A stretch of DNA of 64,000 nucleotides from NCBI GenBank assembly GCA_033964015.1, contig CM066919.1, forward strand, positions 6,166,101 through 6,230,100, given 5' to 3'. The translations under genes and the position numbers were made by a program. The notes under the pieces were generated by a model that saw only the letters and a list, made by a program, of their open reading frames with translations, was not told the origin of the DNA and did not search any database. This DNA is from Scolanthus callimorphus (lineage: Eukaryota; Cnidaria; Anthozoa; Actiniaria; Edwardsiidae). Positions 1 through 13,200 of this stretch are shown one piece after another (within the stretch, counting starts at the first letter, position 1; the number at the start of each line of letters is the position of its first letter).

Positions 1-42
1 AATTAATCTTTATTGAATTAGGTGTATAATCAAGATACCTAC

Positions 43-3000
43 CTGGTGGCTCTTGAAACAAGCCCACTCGAAGGCAGGAGATAGTACTCCAATATCGTTA
101 GGTACTGCTCCGAGATCTGCCTCGGCCTGTCGGAACCATCTTTTGGCATGTGAAGGCTGAGGATTGGGTCTAGAAGTACCATACGAGTAGCCTGACCAGG
201 AAGACCTCTGAGAACGGTGATTATGAGCTCTGTTCCCCCAATTTCGAAAGAAGGTATCGTATGAGCTGTGCCGACTAGAGCCACTGGACGCCCCTGAACT
301 TAGGATGCCCCTTCTTTCGAGTCGTTCAATCTCACTCTGTAAGAACTGGAAGACCTTGGTGCAGAATTCCTCATTGCCAGGGTTCTTGTCCGGGTGCCAT
401 CTCAAATATAAACGCTTGATTATCTTTGTCTTCTTGTCTTCAGGGAGGCTCCATGCCTCCTCTAGAATCCTAGTAACCTCTTCTTTAGCTTCCTGGAGGT
501 CTTTAGGCTTCTCTTCCTTTTCGGCTCAGTTTCAGGTCCTTCATAGGGGACAAGTTCCCAGGAAGGTGAACCTTTAACATGACGAAATTTGTACAAGTCG
601 ATCCCATCAACGGTTATTGGATCTCCTTTGCCAATATCAACCTTGTACCTCTTACTAAGAAAGGACCCTCCTCCATCTTCCTTGACCTCTTCTATGACTA
701 TAGCATGGATGTATGTCGGTGGGTCGTCCTCATGGCGGAGACTTGGGTCGTCTACCTCGTATCCAACATACTCGCCGGGTTCAAAATCTTCAAAGGAGTT
801 CATCAACAGATGATGATCAGCGATATGGATGAAGGAGCCCGGCTTTGGGAGCATCGACGCGGCAGGGGCTAAGGTGTTATCTTCGCGCACTTTCTTCCGA
901 TCGAGGAAACTCTTGATCTTCTCTGGTGCCAGCTGTAGCATGGTCAGAAGGTGGATAAGCGACGTTCCCAAACGATTTCCGGTGATTCTGTTGACCACTT
1001 CAGCAATGGTGTCTATGCACTCAAGCAGGCTGTCCTTCTCTTCAATCTCTTGAATGTAGATTGTCCAACTCTCGGTTCCTCTCTCCTCGCCTCGCTGTGC
1101 AAAGGAAATCACTTCGTCTTCACTACCTTGTATTTTGTTTTCCTTGTATACAAGGTAAGTGCGCAGATTCACAGCAGCATACACGCGTATTCGACCTAAC
1201 GTTTCCTTCAAGGCGGTAAGGAGGTTCTCGCTGGTGTCTCGTCGCTGTTGATGATCTTCGTGTCTAACTAGACGTGCAAATCCCGAGCAAAACTCGAAAG
1301 AGTTTAGAAGTCGCTTCAGATGGTACGCAGTTTCGTTTCTGTTTTCCTCCATCAAGATTATCGAATCATCCACAAGCTGTTCGGAAACGACATCTGTTAA
1401 CATCTTAGCGCGTAGATGTTCTGGGAGCTTGTTAACTAGGTCCTCATCACTCGTAGTTATAAGATCGCATTCCTGCAATTCAACCAAAAGCAATGGCTCA
1501 AGGCAGCTAATCCTGTGCCGAAAATGTGGCGCATTATCACAGATTAGCTTGGTCGACTGAGTCAGGAAAACTTGATGCGAGCCATTTTCATCTCCCCTTT
1601 TTACTCCTGGCAAGAACAGAACGCTGAGTTCCGAGAGGCTTTCTTCTTTCTTATTCGAGACTTGCTCAAACAGACCTTTAGTCGCAGCAAGTGCCTTCTT
1701 CATCTGGTTCGGGTCCAGTTTCTTCTCACCGGACTCTTGTTTGATGCTCTCGAGCACCCTTGCGTACTGAGTGGCAGTCACTGATTCCGTAGCACCAAGG
1801 TGTTCAAAAAACGACCTGTATTGTGCAATTTCTGGAGGAACTTTGTATAGGTATGGGCGAATTTCTTGATTTTCAGCGAAATCAACTACAGTTTGACGTG
1901 GTAGAACTAGGCGCCTTCCCTTTTCAACTAAGATGCATGGGCAGCACTCAAGTTGTGAGTAGCTGTCTATGTGCGGATTGTTCCTTAGGTTGCTGGACAA
2001 GACTTTATATACGGATTCCATCACATCCTTCAGGGTGCATTGGCCTTCGTCAGGTACCTTGGTATTTACTAATGTCCCGTTCATATGCAGGCAAAGCTTC
2101 AAACAGTGCGTTATAACAATCTCAAGAGGAGGCTCTGTATGGATTCCAAGTTCTGACATAATTCTCTGCTTGTAATTGTAATTGTTCAAACACGATCTTG
2201 GAGGATAATTATAGTTCCGTGAATGGTGCTCCGGGTCAGCATCTGGAGACAGCAAGTTGGCAGTTGTCCAACCTACTCTATCATGGCGACGAACAAGCAA
2301 TCCCTCAAAACACACAAAGCGCAAGCTTCCATCTTGCCTCTGTCCGAACTGTGGGTGAAGCGTTCTGAACGTTTGGCTAACTTTATGTGCTTGAACAAAC
2401 TTTATGCCCTTGACTTTTTCAAGAATTGGTGCAATAGCAACGTTCTCTCTCTCAAATAAATGCCTGACTAGGGCATCTGATTTAATCCTTGTGGTCTTCC
2501 TTTCCTTTGTGTGAGCCTCCTCTTCGACTTCTCTTGCAAACCGAATGAATTCCTCCTCGCTAACGGCATGGGTCAAGCCAATGGTACACAGAAATTTCAA
2601 CCAGTTGTAGTCCGAGAAAGGCGCAGGTGGAAATACGTCTTTGTCGGCTAGCATAACTTTAAAGACTTCAACACGAGGGTCATAGAAACCACATGCTGCC
2701 TTTAGTGTTCCATCTTTGCAGGGAATAAACCTGAGCTCGGTCATCTTAGCAATAATCGTCTCAGATTCTCTGTCAGGACCTTCATTCTCCTTCAAAAGGC
2801 GCTTTCTCCCCTTTAGCCAATCGCGGAGAAACTTAAGATGTGCTATCCTAGCTGATTCACTCATTTCTAGAAATCTCGGGAAAATGATATCGCAGTAGAG
2901 ATCAGCTGTGGTTTGGGATGCACAGCCAAGCACGGGATACAACTTTGTCAACGAATCCTTCTCTGTCAAAAATACCATCCCCTTTGTTTTTTCCCAGAGG

Positions 3001-6000
3001 TGCATGTCATTTTGAGGAACTCCTGATGGGAGAACAAACGCTGTCTTTCCAAGTATGTTGGTGTGATCGCCTCGTACAGTTTCGAAGAAGGGGAGTCGCT
3101 TCAACTTGTCAGAGCCATGCGCATCTAAATCATTAACGTTGTCATTGAAAACTCCAGCACTTGAAGGCATTCGAGAGGATTGAGTTTTCCATCCAATTTA
3201 CAAGATCTACCCTTGTGGTCTAGCGTCGTAAGTACAGCTTCTGGTTTGTCAAGAGTGGCGACGATTCTTCGAGCAAGTTTAGAATTCTCACGTGATGGCG
3301 ATTCATCCATCACTTTTGAGTTCAGAAGGGGCAGTGAGAGTTGCGCAAGGGCTGTCACAAGGCTCAGTAGACCACCTGTTGCCGTTTCAAATGAAATGAC
3401 TGTCTGAGCTAAGCATATTGGCACAAGAACGTGAACGAGATTTTGCGAATCGTCCTTGTAGGTGGCAGGGATAAGACACCAATCGCCAAGACATCGTAGC
3501 TGTTCTTTCACCAAATCAGTCATTTCTCTCTTCCTTGCTTTTCGTTCCTCTTGGCTAAACATGGTTGCAGACTTTGTACCATGAGAATGTAGTAATTCCA
3601 GAGCATGCTTCGTATCGCTAAAGAGGAGTCGCCACACCTTTTGTATCCATCTTACAGATGGAAGAACATCAGTGTTCTCTGTCTCTGGGTTCCAGATAAT
3701 GTAATGGTCACAAGCTTTAAATATGGGAGGAAGGTTAAAAGGTAGTAAGCTTGCGAATGCTGCTATATCAAAGCGTTTGACAACATGACACTCTGGCAGG
3801 TCATTCTTGAAGCCAAAGATTCCCTCGTAAAGACGGCGATGGACAAACTGCGAGTTACTGCGAGGAGCTATATCTAGATGCTCAGTGAGAAATACAGGAC
3901 AGCTAGTGTCGAAAGTTCTTAGTACCTCATCTTGAGTCAAGAGCAAGGGTAGATTGTGCAGTCTCTGGAAAAAGTTTTCACACTTTTTGCTGTACTTGAG
4001 AATCAGCACAAGGTTTCGAACATCTTTGAAGGGTGTTTCTTTCAAAGGAGTAGGTAGTCTTCCAAGTTGGCAAAGGTGTTTTGGCATGCCGTAGCTCCCG
4101 AAGAATACGACCACTTCTTCGGGAGAGATACATTTGACTCCAACATTAGACCTTTCGAAATTCGCGTGTATCTCCATTGGAACTTCTAAGAGATTAAAGC
4201 CGACAGACAAGAGAGTTTCCTCCAAACAATCCTTTTCGGAAGGGGTTTTCTTTTGAGGCAAGTTTGCTATATGACTACCATGTTTTCGGAATAGTCCTGC
4301 TAGCCCTGGTAGCCAATGTGAATGACTCTCTGTTGTGTTCGCCCTATCCTTGTCATCTTCCAAGTTGTTGAAAAACGCTTTTTGCTCCCGTCTTCCGTGG
4401 GTGCAAACCATTCGATGGAGACCAATTTCTTGTGCTTGTCATTCTTTTCATGGGTTTCTTCATCTTTCACAGGTCGGAGAAGTGGAAGAAGGGGCGCTCT
4501 TTCTCGATCCATGCGACTGTAAATCTCCATCGCAAGTGTGTTCCAATACTGTTCAGAATTAACCAGTGAGGGGAATAGCTCCAAGTACTTCTTGGTCAGC
4601 ACTTTTGCTTCCTCGCGCTCGATGACAACTTCAGGTTCTTGTAAAGCTGGATTCCCCATGTAAACTCTGACTTGATCCAGAAGGCTAAGATAGCAAGGTG
4701 CAACCACAAGCTTTAGCAGCATGTTGTTCCAGTCACCACGATAACCAGTGTTGCCTTCATCGTGCCACAAGTTCCGCCGCGCCTCGTGATCAAGTGCGAA
4801 GTGGCCATTCACGTGAACGGGGAGGCCAGTTTTGAATGGTAGAGGCAGAAAACAAAACGCCTTCCCTGGAATCTTTGTCGACGAGTGAATGCAAGTTGCA
4901 ACGCCGCCTCGTGGGAGCAACCCAAGGTCTTTCCTTTGCACAGCTTTGGTTACACTATCAGGGATGCTATCAACTCCCTCTTCAAATCCAATGCGCTGGA
5001 TTACCAGCCACTTCTGTACCATCTTATTGCTGTCCTCCAGACTGACAACATAGCTGACTTCCTTCTTTGTCACCTCATCCAATCGTAGACTGCCTTCTTT
5101 CAGCTTCTTGGCCGTTTCCCTAACGTACGCACCGAATTCATCCCGTTTGAGCTGATCTTGTTCTGTCAATGTTGCTACAACCTTGTAATCTTGAATAAGA
5201 TCTCCCGAATCGTTAATCCTACATAGTTCAATCTCTCGTACATTGTTTACAAACAGCAAGGCGTCAAAAAGTTCCCCTCGAAAGTCTTTCATGAGATAAT
5301 CAAGCTTCTTGATCGTCATTGGGGTATTGCAAATATGCGATGTTTTCGCCATACTTTCGTCTCTTAACGGGAATCGAAACATGGTTGCCTTATCCAATGG
5401 GAAGTGCTCCCCCAGGTAACACGGAAACACATCTCTGAATATTCTTCTGAGCTTCGGAAGATCCGTAAATGCTGGCCTGGTGCTTCTTTCGTTGCACCAG
5501 GAACAAACTTGAAATGGGGGTCAAACACGCACATCATCTCTCCAATTTCATCTCCTTTAGAAATAAATGATGGTACATCGGTAAGATGGTAGACCGCGTT
5601 GAAACCAACACCATATTGACCTGTCTTGTTGGGATCGTCACCTTTGCTTCCCTCGCCAAGGCTTTGTATCCCCTGATGTCGTTCTCTGTGAAAGGGCTAT
5701 TGTTATAGACACAAAGAGCAGGGCCTTGTAGAGGCTTCCAGGAATCCTCAAAAACTCTTTCTGCGTTGTGTTGACGGGGGTCTGTGATGAAGCTCATCTT
5801 GGTTGCTTGCGCGTCGTCTGCATTCTGTAGGAGCTCTTTCAAAATGGCGTTCCCGCAGGGATACCCTGTGAGGATCCTCTGTAGCCTGATCGTCAGCTTC
5901 TCCTTCTGACCAAATGGGATGCCATATGAGTGCTTTCTCAAGGTTTCTTGTCTGCGGGTGTTGACTCCCAGATAAAGGCAATCTATTGCAGAAATGTCTG

Positions 6001-9000
6001 GATGTGCATACCTAATACCCTCCTCGTCTGGCATCCAGACACAGTCTTTCATTGAGAGCTCTTTTGCGTGTCCAAAAATACCGCGCGAGTCTGGCATATA
6101 AATGTTTACCTCTAGAAGGTCTCGAGAGTCCTTCCTGATCAACGTTGCTAGCATATGGACAGCCCTGAGGGCGACTTCAAGAGTCGGCTTGTCAAGTACG
6201 TGGGTCTGGAACTGAGACTGCATGAATCTCAGAAGAGAAACATAGTCTGTAATGTCAAATGATTCCTTGACTTCCAAAGCTCGGAAAAGTGGAGTAAATC
6301 GCTCGATGTATTCTTTTTGGAGAGGACTCAAAAATGGGGAAAGGCCAACTTCACACCTGAATGCAACTTGTTTAATCGACAAGAAACGGTTTCCTTGAAG
6401 GATAAATTTCAATGGCGATAGAAAAGCTTTGACTGCTGGCTTACGATTGTGAAGCTGTTTCTGAAAGTAGTCATAGATGGCCTCACAAACCTTCTCGACT
6501 TCCTTGACAGTTCTGACATCGTGACTCTGTAGATCAGATGAGATGACCGTCACAAGTTGACTCTTCACTTGTTCCAGGGAAACGTTCTTATTGATGCCGA
6601 GCAGTTTTTTCACATTTGCTGATAACTCACCACAACCGGAAGTGAAATCACCAAGCAATGGCGTCGTCACACTCACGAGCTTTTTGCGTTCACGAGGAAA
6701 CAGATCATCGGCTGCTAAGAGAGCTGCGGATCCTAGCTCGTCACTCTTCCACTTGAAAGGAATGACATTTGGCTTCTTCATGTAAGGAAGAAATTTGACG
6801 CCTCTGATTTCCATGACCTCATTTTGACTAGGTCCGCCATCATCGAGTTTTAGTTTAAAATCAATGAAGCTTAAGACTGCTCTTGTTCTTTCAAGAGCTT
6901 CCTCGTGGGCTTTGGGAGAGCTCCTTGAATTCAAAGCCTCGACACTTCTTGCTCGTTCAATTACTTCTTTCCACTCCAGGTTCTCCCGCATGCCCAGTAG
7001 TGATAGCTTGCACAGCCTCTGAGGCTTACAGTATTCCTCGCCGTGTGGAAACCTTCCATCTTCGTCGCTGAACAACGTTGCTGCTTTACTGTGTGGATGA
7101 AGTAGCTCATTCGGAAGCTTCAGAGCTGTCCCATCCGGAGACGCTGGAATACAGGGATAGTCTGCCAAAAGCTTAGCAAAAGCTTCTCCGTGTTTCTTTG
7201 CTTCGTCGTCTAGGGCGAAGAGTACCAGCTTGTCGCGAAGCTTTGAAGGTAACTTGTGAATACCAGATAGAAAAACGTCCTTGTAAGCCCTTAGCTTATC
7301 ATAGCAATGTTCCTGTAAGATGGACCCGCAGTTACTCTTTTCGAACGACACAAATATATCCCTTGGCATTTCGATGACGTTGTACTCCTCTTTCAACGTA
7401 GACAGAGCTTCAAAAGCTGCATCGCCAATTCTTTTGTCTTCGCGGAAGTCTGGATGCAAAAACGCAATATGCGAAATGTCAGACCAGACGTGGCCATTGG
7501 AGAACAGCGCATAGGGGTACATCTGTTGGGGTCCACTAAGAGCTCGATAGAATTGTGTTAAGAGTGGATAACAACTAGGATTTAAGCAGTCCGCTCTTGG
7601 CCATAGGGCATGGAACTCGTACGTGTGGCACTGAGGTAGAAGACGCTTTACATCTTCAAGGAGCGTCAGATAGGCTTGGCATACTGCGCCGGTCATAAGA
7701 ATCTTGTTCCACTTGGCTCCTGCGTCAGATTTGTCATCCTCTGTCTTCTCTCGTAAATGGCGTCTACTGGAGTCGGTGGCAAAGCTGCCATTGATATGCA
7801 CTGGTAATCCACTACAGATTGGCAAAGGTAGGAAGCAGTAGATACGCCCGTTCTTTTCGATGGATCGGATTAAGGAGCCTGAATGATGCTCTTGTATCAT
7901 AACAGGTACAGCTGTTCCATCATCAAACGTCTTGAGCCTTGCTGCCACACCCGCGGTCGGGATAAGGTTTCCATTAACCCTGAAACGTTCCTTGGCAGAG
8001 CCCATAACCATATTGGACGTCACAATCCAGTCACACTCCTGACTTGTCTTACCAAGGGCCAACAGCTTCCTCCCGTTCTCCGAAACATGGCTACTCATTT
8101 TAATCAAGGTGGACGATTCGAGCATTTTTCCAGATGCGCTTTCAGACTTCTTTTTTGCTTGTTTGATCACGTACGCTGAAGCTTTCAAGATGCTGCATTG
8201 CTTGACGAATTCCCGTTCTCTAGGAGGCAACGCCCTGACTGGCTCCGACAAGGAGACGTGAGCTGCCAGTTCCCGAAGCACCCTCACTCCTGATTTGGTT
8301 ATAGATACAAGCTCGACCGGCTGACTTCCCTCTTGACTGCCTCTTGGGAGATGAAATACGCTGACTTTGCAGATATTTTGCGTGAACAGCAGAAGGGATT
8401 CGGCTCCATTCACAAGAATGTTCAGTAGTTCCACCACTTGGTTCCTGTCATAGTGCAGCTCCTTGATCTCACTTCGCCCGGCTTGCTCCTTCGTTCTCAA
8501 AGGAAATCGAAACAGAGTTCCGTCGAAGCTGATCTTGTCACTGCTGGGCCGCAAATCACACCCGAAAACCCCGTTGTACGGTTTGAACTGGTTCTGCAGC
8601 GTTCGTATCTTCATTTTGGACTTTGCGAGATCCACCTTGATTCCTGGTCTACTCTTGTCGTTGATTGCTCTGCCCAAATGTGTCGTGTGAGGGTCGAAAA
8701 ACACGATGTGTTTTTACTTACAAAGCTTGGCACATCAGTCAGGTTATACACCGCATTGAAGCCCAAGCCGAATCGTCCGATCTTGCTCGCATCTTCTTCT
8801 TTCGTGGCACCATTCAGCTTTGTTATATTCTGGAAGTCGTCTTCGCTAAACACTGCATCGTTGTACACCCACAGGGCGGGTCCTTGGCACTTCTTCATTC
8901 CTTCGTCGATTAAACACGTCATCGCATCCTCATTTGTGCGCTCGTCGTAGAGGAATTTCACCTCCGTCGCTCCTGCATCGTCCGCGTTCTGAATGAGCTC

Positions 9001-10243
9001 TTTGGGAACGGAAAAGCCATCAGTGTATTCTTCAAGAAGCCGGTTCAAGCGGCGTGTAAGTGGCTCGGACTGTCCAAAGCTCTCCCCGAAATCTAGTCCT
9101 TCTGGCTCCAGCGTGCGGTTCATCAAGTTCGGAACTCCAAGCGCAATAGCTGTTCCGTGTGGAATATTACGATGGATGAACTGAATAGCAGAGCCTTCAT
9201 CTTCATCTTCACCTTCAGCTTCATGTTTTTGATTCAGCCATTCGATGTCACTGTAGGTGCATTCATCAACAGGTGCAAACTTCAGCGCCCTGTGCTCCGA
9301 ATCAAGTGGAATCAGCAATCTACTTCTCAAGTCCTCGTCCAGAACATCATCCTGACTTGGTCCAAGAATGTTAAGGATATCGACTGTCATCTGTAAATCT
9401 CTTCTGAACTCATCTCTGGTGACCCCTCTCATCTCGTGCTTTTCTTTGATCTTTATAATTACTTCAAGAAGTGAGTTCTCATCACATTTGTCCTTCATTC
9501 CACACGCGCGGAAAAGGCTTTTGTGTTCTTTGGTCTCCGGTGGAAGAGTAGAGATGTAAGGCGTCAGATCTATCGGCGGCTGGTAAAAACTACCTCTTCT
9601 GGGGAGGAAAAGCCGTTCCCATTCCACACCCATCTTGATATCCCAAGCCGCTCGAGCATACTGGCTACTGCATTCGGCGATTCATTGCTTGCAAGGTACT
9701 TATACACCCGCTGTGTAAGCGACAGAAACTGTGCCTTTTCATTGTTGCTATAGCAGCGAACCAGGACAGACAAGTGGCGAAACACGTCTTGAAGACAAGG
9801 ATTCGAGTTCCAGCTGAAACAGCGAAGAACCTCTCCATTCAACTTCATTCCTCCGGCATCGATAACCGGTTGCACCGATCCAACGCAATAGATGAACTCT
9901 TGAGTCACAATATCTGTGGGCTTCTCGAAGTCTCTCTCCATTTTCAGTGGAAGCTGGCTGGGATACATCGGCGGTCGCTGCTTCAATACAGGAACCCATG
10001 GACGTTCCTGAAGACACGCGCTGAGCTTTTTGAATTGACAAAACACCATCTGATTTAAAAGCTGCGGGTGCGTGTTGATGTACTGAAGGATGGCCATTGC
10101 CTTTGTGCGCGCACTTTGGACGTCAAACACATTTGTGATGGCGTTTACACTTTGAAGAATGTCATCAGCAGTGATTCCATTTTCATTTCTTAGTTCAAGA
10201 TGTCGAAGTTCATTGAGGATGTCTGGTTTGCCGTATAAGGTAC
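43..10243 (-). CDS. SACS: Sacsin giant exon: SRR2-SRR3, J domain, start of HEPN
   Basis: This is one uninterrupted 10,201-nt exon, recalling the giant coding exon of vertebrate SACS. The acceptor is TTTAAAAG before GTACCT; the donor is CACCAG followed by GTAGGT at the left edge. It holds the second sacsin module (KELIQNADDAGATEV near 8965-9010, IGRFGLGFNAVYNLTD near 8740-8790), the third module (LKELLQNADDAQATK near 5805-5850, QYGVGFNAVYHLTD near 5580-5620), the long helical tails of each, the J domain (LRWHPDKNPGN near 365-405) and the first HEPN residues. Seven one-base losses break it into seven frames, near 518-521, 3148-3151, 4379-4383, 5472, 5656, 8706 and 9585-9589. Adding seven bases gives 10,208 nt, which is 2 + 3 x 3402 and matches the phases at both ends. 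Confidence 0.9.
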
Positions 10244-13200
10244 CTTTTAAATAAACAAACAAGCAATTATTTTTGTCGATGTCACGTTTGTTACTTATAA
10301 ATGCCGATTAGATCAGGATAGCAATTTGTTTACACAAGGGCGAGGTGGTCTAACGACACTGTTTTGATTAAAACTGGGAAACGCATGCAAATTGATTAGG
10401 AAGCATGTCACGTGACGAAATGATTAGCTATGATCAAAGCCTAAGCCATGTCCAAAATTCGTTAGCATTTTGTAACCTTCGAAATAAAATTTTAAAAAAA
10501 CACAGAAATAGTCGACATAGTTGATATAGTATGTGAATATTTATTTATTTCTACAGAATTGCGTGCTTATTGAGGTGTGATTTTCGCTGTCGAGGAGAAA
10601 TTTGTTCGCGTGACGTCGTTATGTCTCTAATGTGAACCAAGCTTAAAACACTCATTGTCACTCCTTCTTACCTTGACAGGGAAACCGATCACTCTCGCAT
10701 GAAAACATTCTCTGAAGCACGGCCCTTTTGGGATCGAAAAGCTCGCACGGCTTCTTCCGGTACCCACTCTGAACTTGAACGAAAGGCGTGTCCTTGAGCT
10801 TGCCCCGTAGCGCTATCTTCTTGGAATACAAAGCAATACGCTTGAAGGTATACTCCATCAATTTGTCGACGTCAGAACTCGAGCATCGTGGAACACCATT
10901 CAAAAGGTCCTCAACGAGGTCCATAGGATGCAATACCTTGATGCCCAGATTTTGCGCTAAGTGGAGACTGCTGTTATTCGAGAGATCAACTAACAGCTTC
11001 GCGATTGGGAGAGGAGGTAGATCATCTGACATCACACCCTGCCCGACTTGCGAAATAGACACGTAAGCCACCTGTGACTTCCCTGGCGTTTTCAGCGTCA
11101 AGAAGATGGGAAGCTTTCGCAGAACTTTTTTCTGGTTTGGGGAAATCTCACTAGCTCTGGACAGAAGGTCTTTCAGGGCTTGGACGTCTTGGGGAGATAC
11201 GGTATTCATCACGTTCTCAAAAGACTGCAATTGTTCCAACGACTTAAGGACGCCTTGTGGAGTTGGGGGATTGATAAAATTAGGAACTACTGCTGGGTGA
11301 TTGCTGACGCTCTCTGGAATCTCATCCAGGATCACAACCCCAAGCTTTCCTAGAATCCGCACCACTCCGTCACCCAGGACTGAGCCCTCCCTCTGGCGGA
11401 CAATGTATCTGGATGACTGCTTCAAGGGAAGTAGCGAGACTGTGTTTGTGGATGATAACTGACCTTTAGGTACAAGCAAGAGACCTTCGAACCTGGAAAG
11501 AGACTGGAATGTCTTGAAGTACCGTCCTAAGTAGCGCCAAATCTCCTGAAACCAAACATAGTGCTGAGGACTCAGGTCTCCGCGCAGTACAGAGGGTATC
11601 ATAGCGGCAACAGCATCCTTATCGAGGTGACAATTTGCGTGCTCCCTGAAACAAAAAAACAAATTCTAAGGAAATATTTTTGGACAATGTCGCTCTCGCT
11701 CCTTTGTTCATGCTTATACATTTCATGAGAAATCTTGAAGCTAAACTAAACAAGAATCTATATGCGAAGCGAGGATATGGTAAGCATTGTAAGTTTGTAG
11801 GAGAGAGGGAAGGAGGGGTTATATATTAGTTTGAAATGCAAAAAGTGAATGTAAAAAATGCTGTAATTGTGTCTTCGATTTCGTGTCTTTGTGTTTGTGT
11901 ATCTCGTGTAAAAAAAAGGAGAATAATACATGGGCGCGCGGGGATATGGAATTTATCTTCGAGTGTTCAAATTTTGATGTATTACGAGTGATCTCCAAGG
12001 GCCCATGTATTATTCTGTTTATTATATAAACGTTTTGTGAAAAAAATTCGATTCGATGAATTTCGCGACAGTTGCCATTATCGTAATTTTTTCACATTGA
12101 TATTTCTCAGTGGCCGAATCATGATAAAAAAATCCTTCATCGGAATCTTATGAAATATTCCGTACTGCTTCCTTTTTAAAAAGTGCAACTATGATCAAGT
12201 TGAAAATTATTTACTTTATGCCTTATTTGAAAGAGCTGAGGCTCAGAAGAAATATGCTTCTTTCCGTTTTCAAAAATCTTTTTTGGTTCCGAAGATGTTT
12301 GAAATTTGGCCGCCATTGCTCCAAAGTGTGACTTGATGACGTCACACTCAACAAACAAAGTGGTGAATTATTTGATGGTCTATATTTTTGCTGGATTTGC
12401 ATAAAATCCTATCAAATTTGCCATGGTTATTGAACTCACTCTTCCTGATAATTTTGTTTACTTTAATTGATTGCCATGGCAACAGCCTTTATTCCAGACC
12501 ACCCCTATCCACAATTCTAAGAAATCAATTGTAACCTATATAGCCTTGCCCACTTATTTTATTTAGTAGTAGCTCGCTTTTAGTAACAAGCAAATTGGTT
12601 AATTTTGAAATCTGGGCGGGAAAAATCGGGAAATCCTAAAATCGTCTGGGGAGCCTGGGAGTTGCCATGGCAACCCTGATTGATAAGTCACATCACTCTG
12701 TTCAAGTCAAGTATTCATCCTGCCAAGTTTGAGCACTCTAACCTCAAGCGGTATAGAGATATACCTCTTTTTAGTATTTAGGCATTGATCAAGTTGAGAG
12801 TGTGACGTCATCACCCATGCTAATCTGCATATTGTTCTTACCTTAATAACTTCTGAACGAAAAGAGCTATCAAAAAACGGAAAACGGCATTGTTCTAGTT
12901 TTGCAAAGCTGCCTAATATATGGAGAATTGGCAAAGATTGGAGACTCTAATTTTTGATAATAGTGGCACTTTAAGGCCCGTTTTAAACGTCGAACTTAAT
13001 TCTGTCGCGCTAAATTGAATGGGTTTATTAGCCAGTAAAAACAAGAAATTTCGATACGAGTGATTTTATGTGGTTAATATAGCCTGTCTGGCGAATGGAG
13101 AAGATCGCAGCATTGATTTTAGAAGCGCTGGAAGGATTCAAAATTGCAATTTAGTACGGCAGTAGCGCGGCTTTGGCACGGCAGATAGTGCCGTTCCTAA

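Noticed and set aside
43..10243. Programmed ribosomal frameshifting in sacsin
   Set aside because: Seven sites, without a shared slippery motif or downstream structure. The same defect occurs in the unrelated kinase and WDR12 genes, so an assembly cause is simpler.
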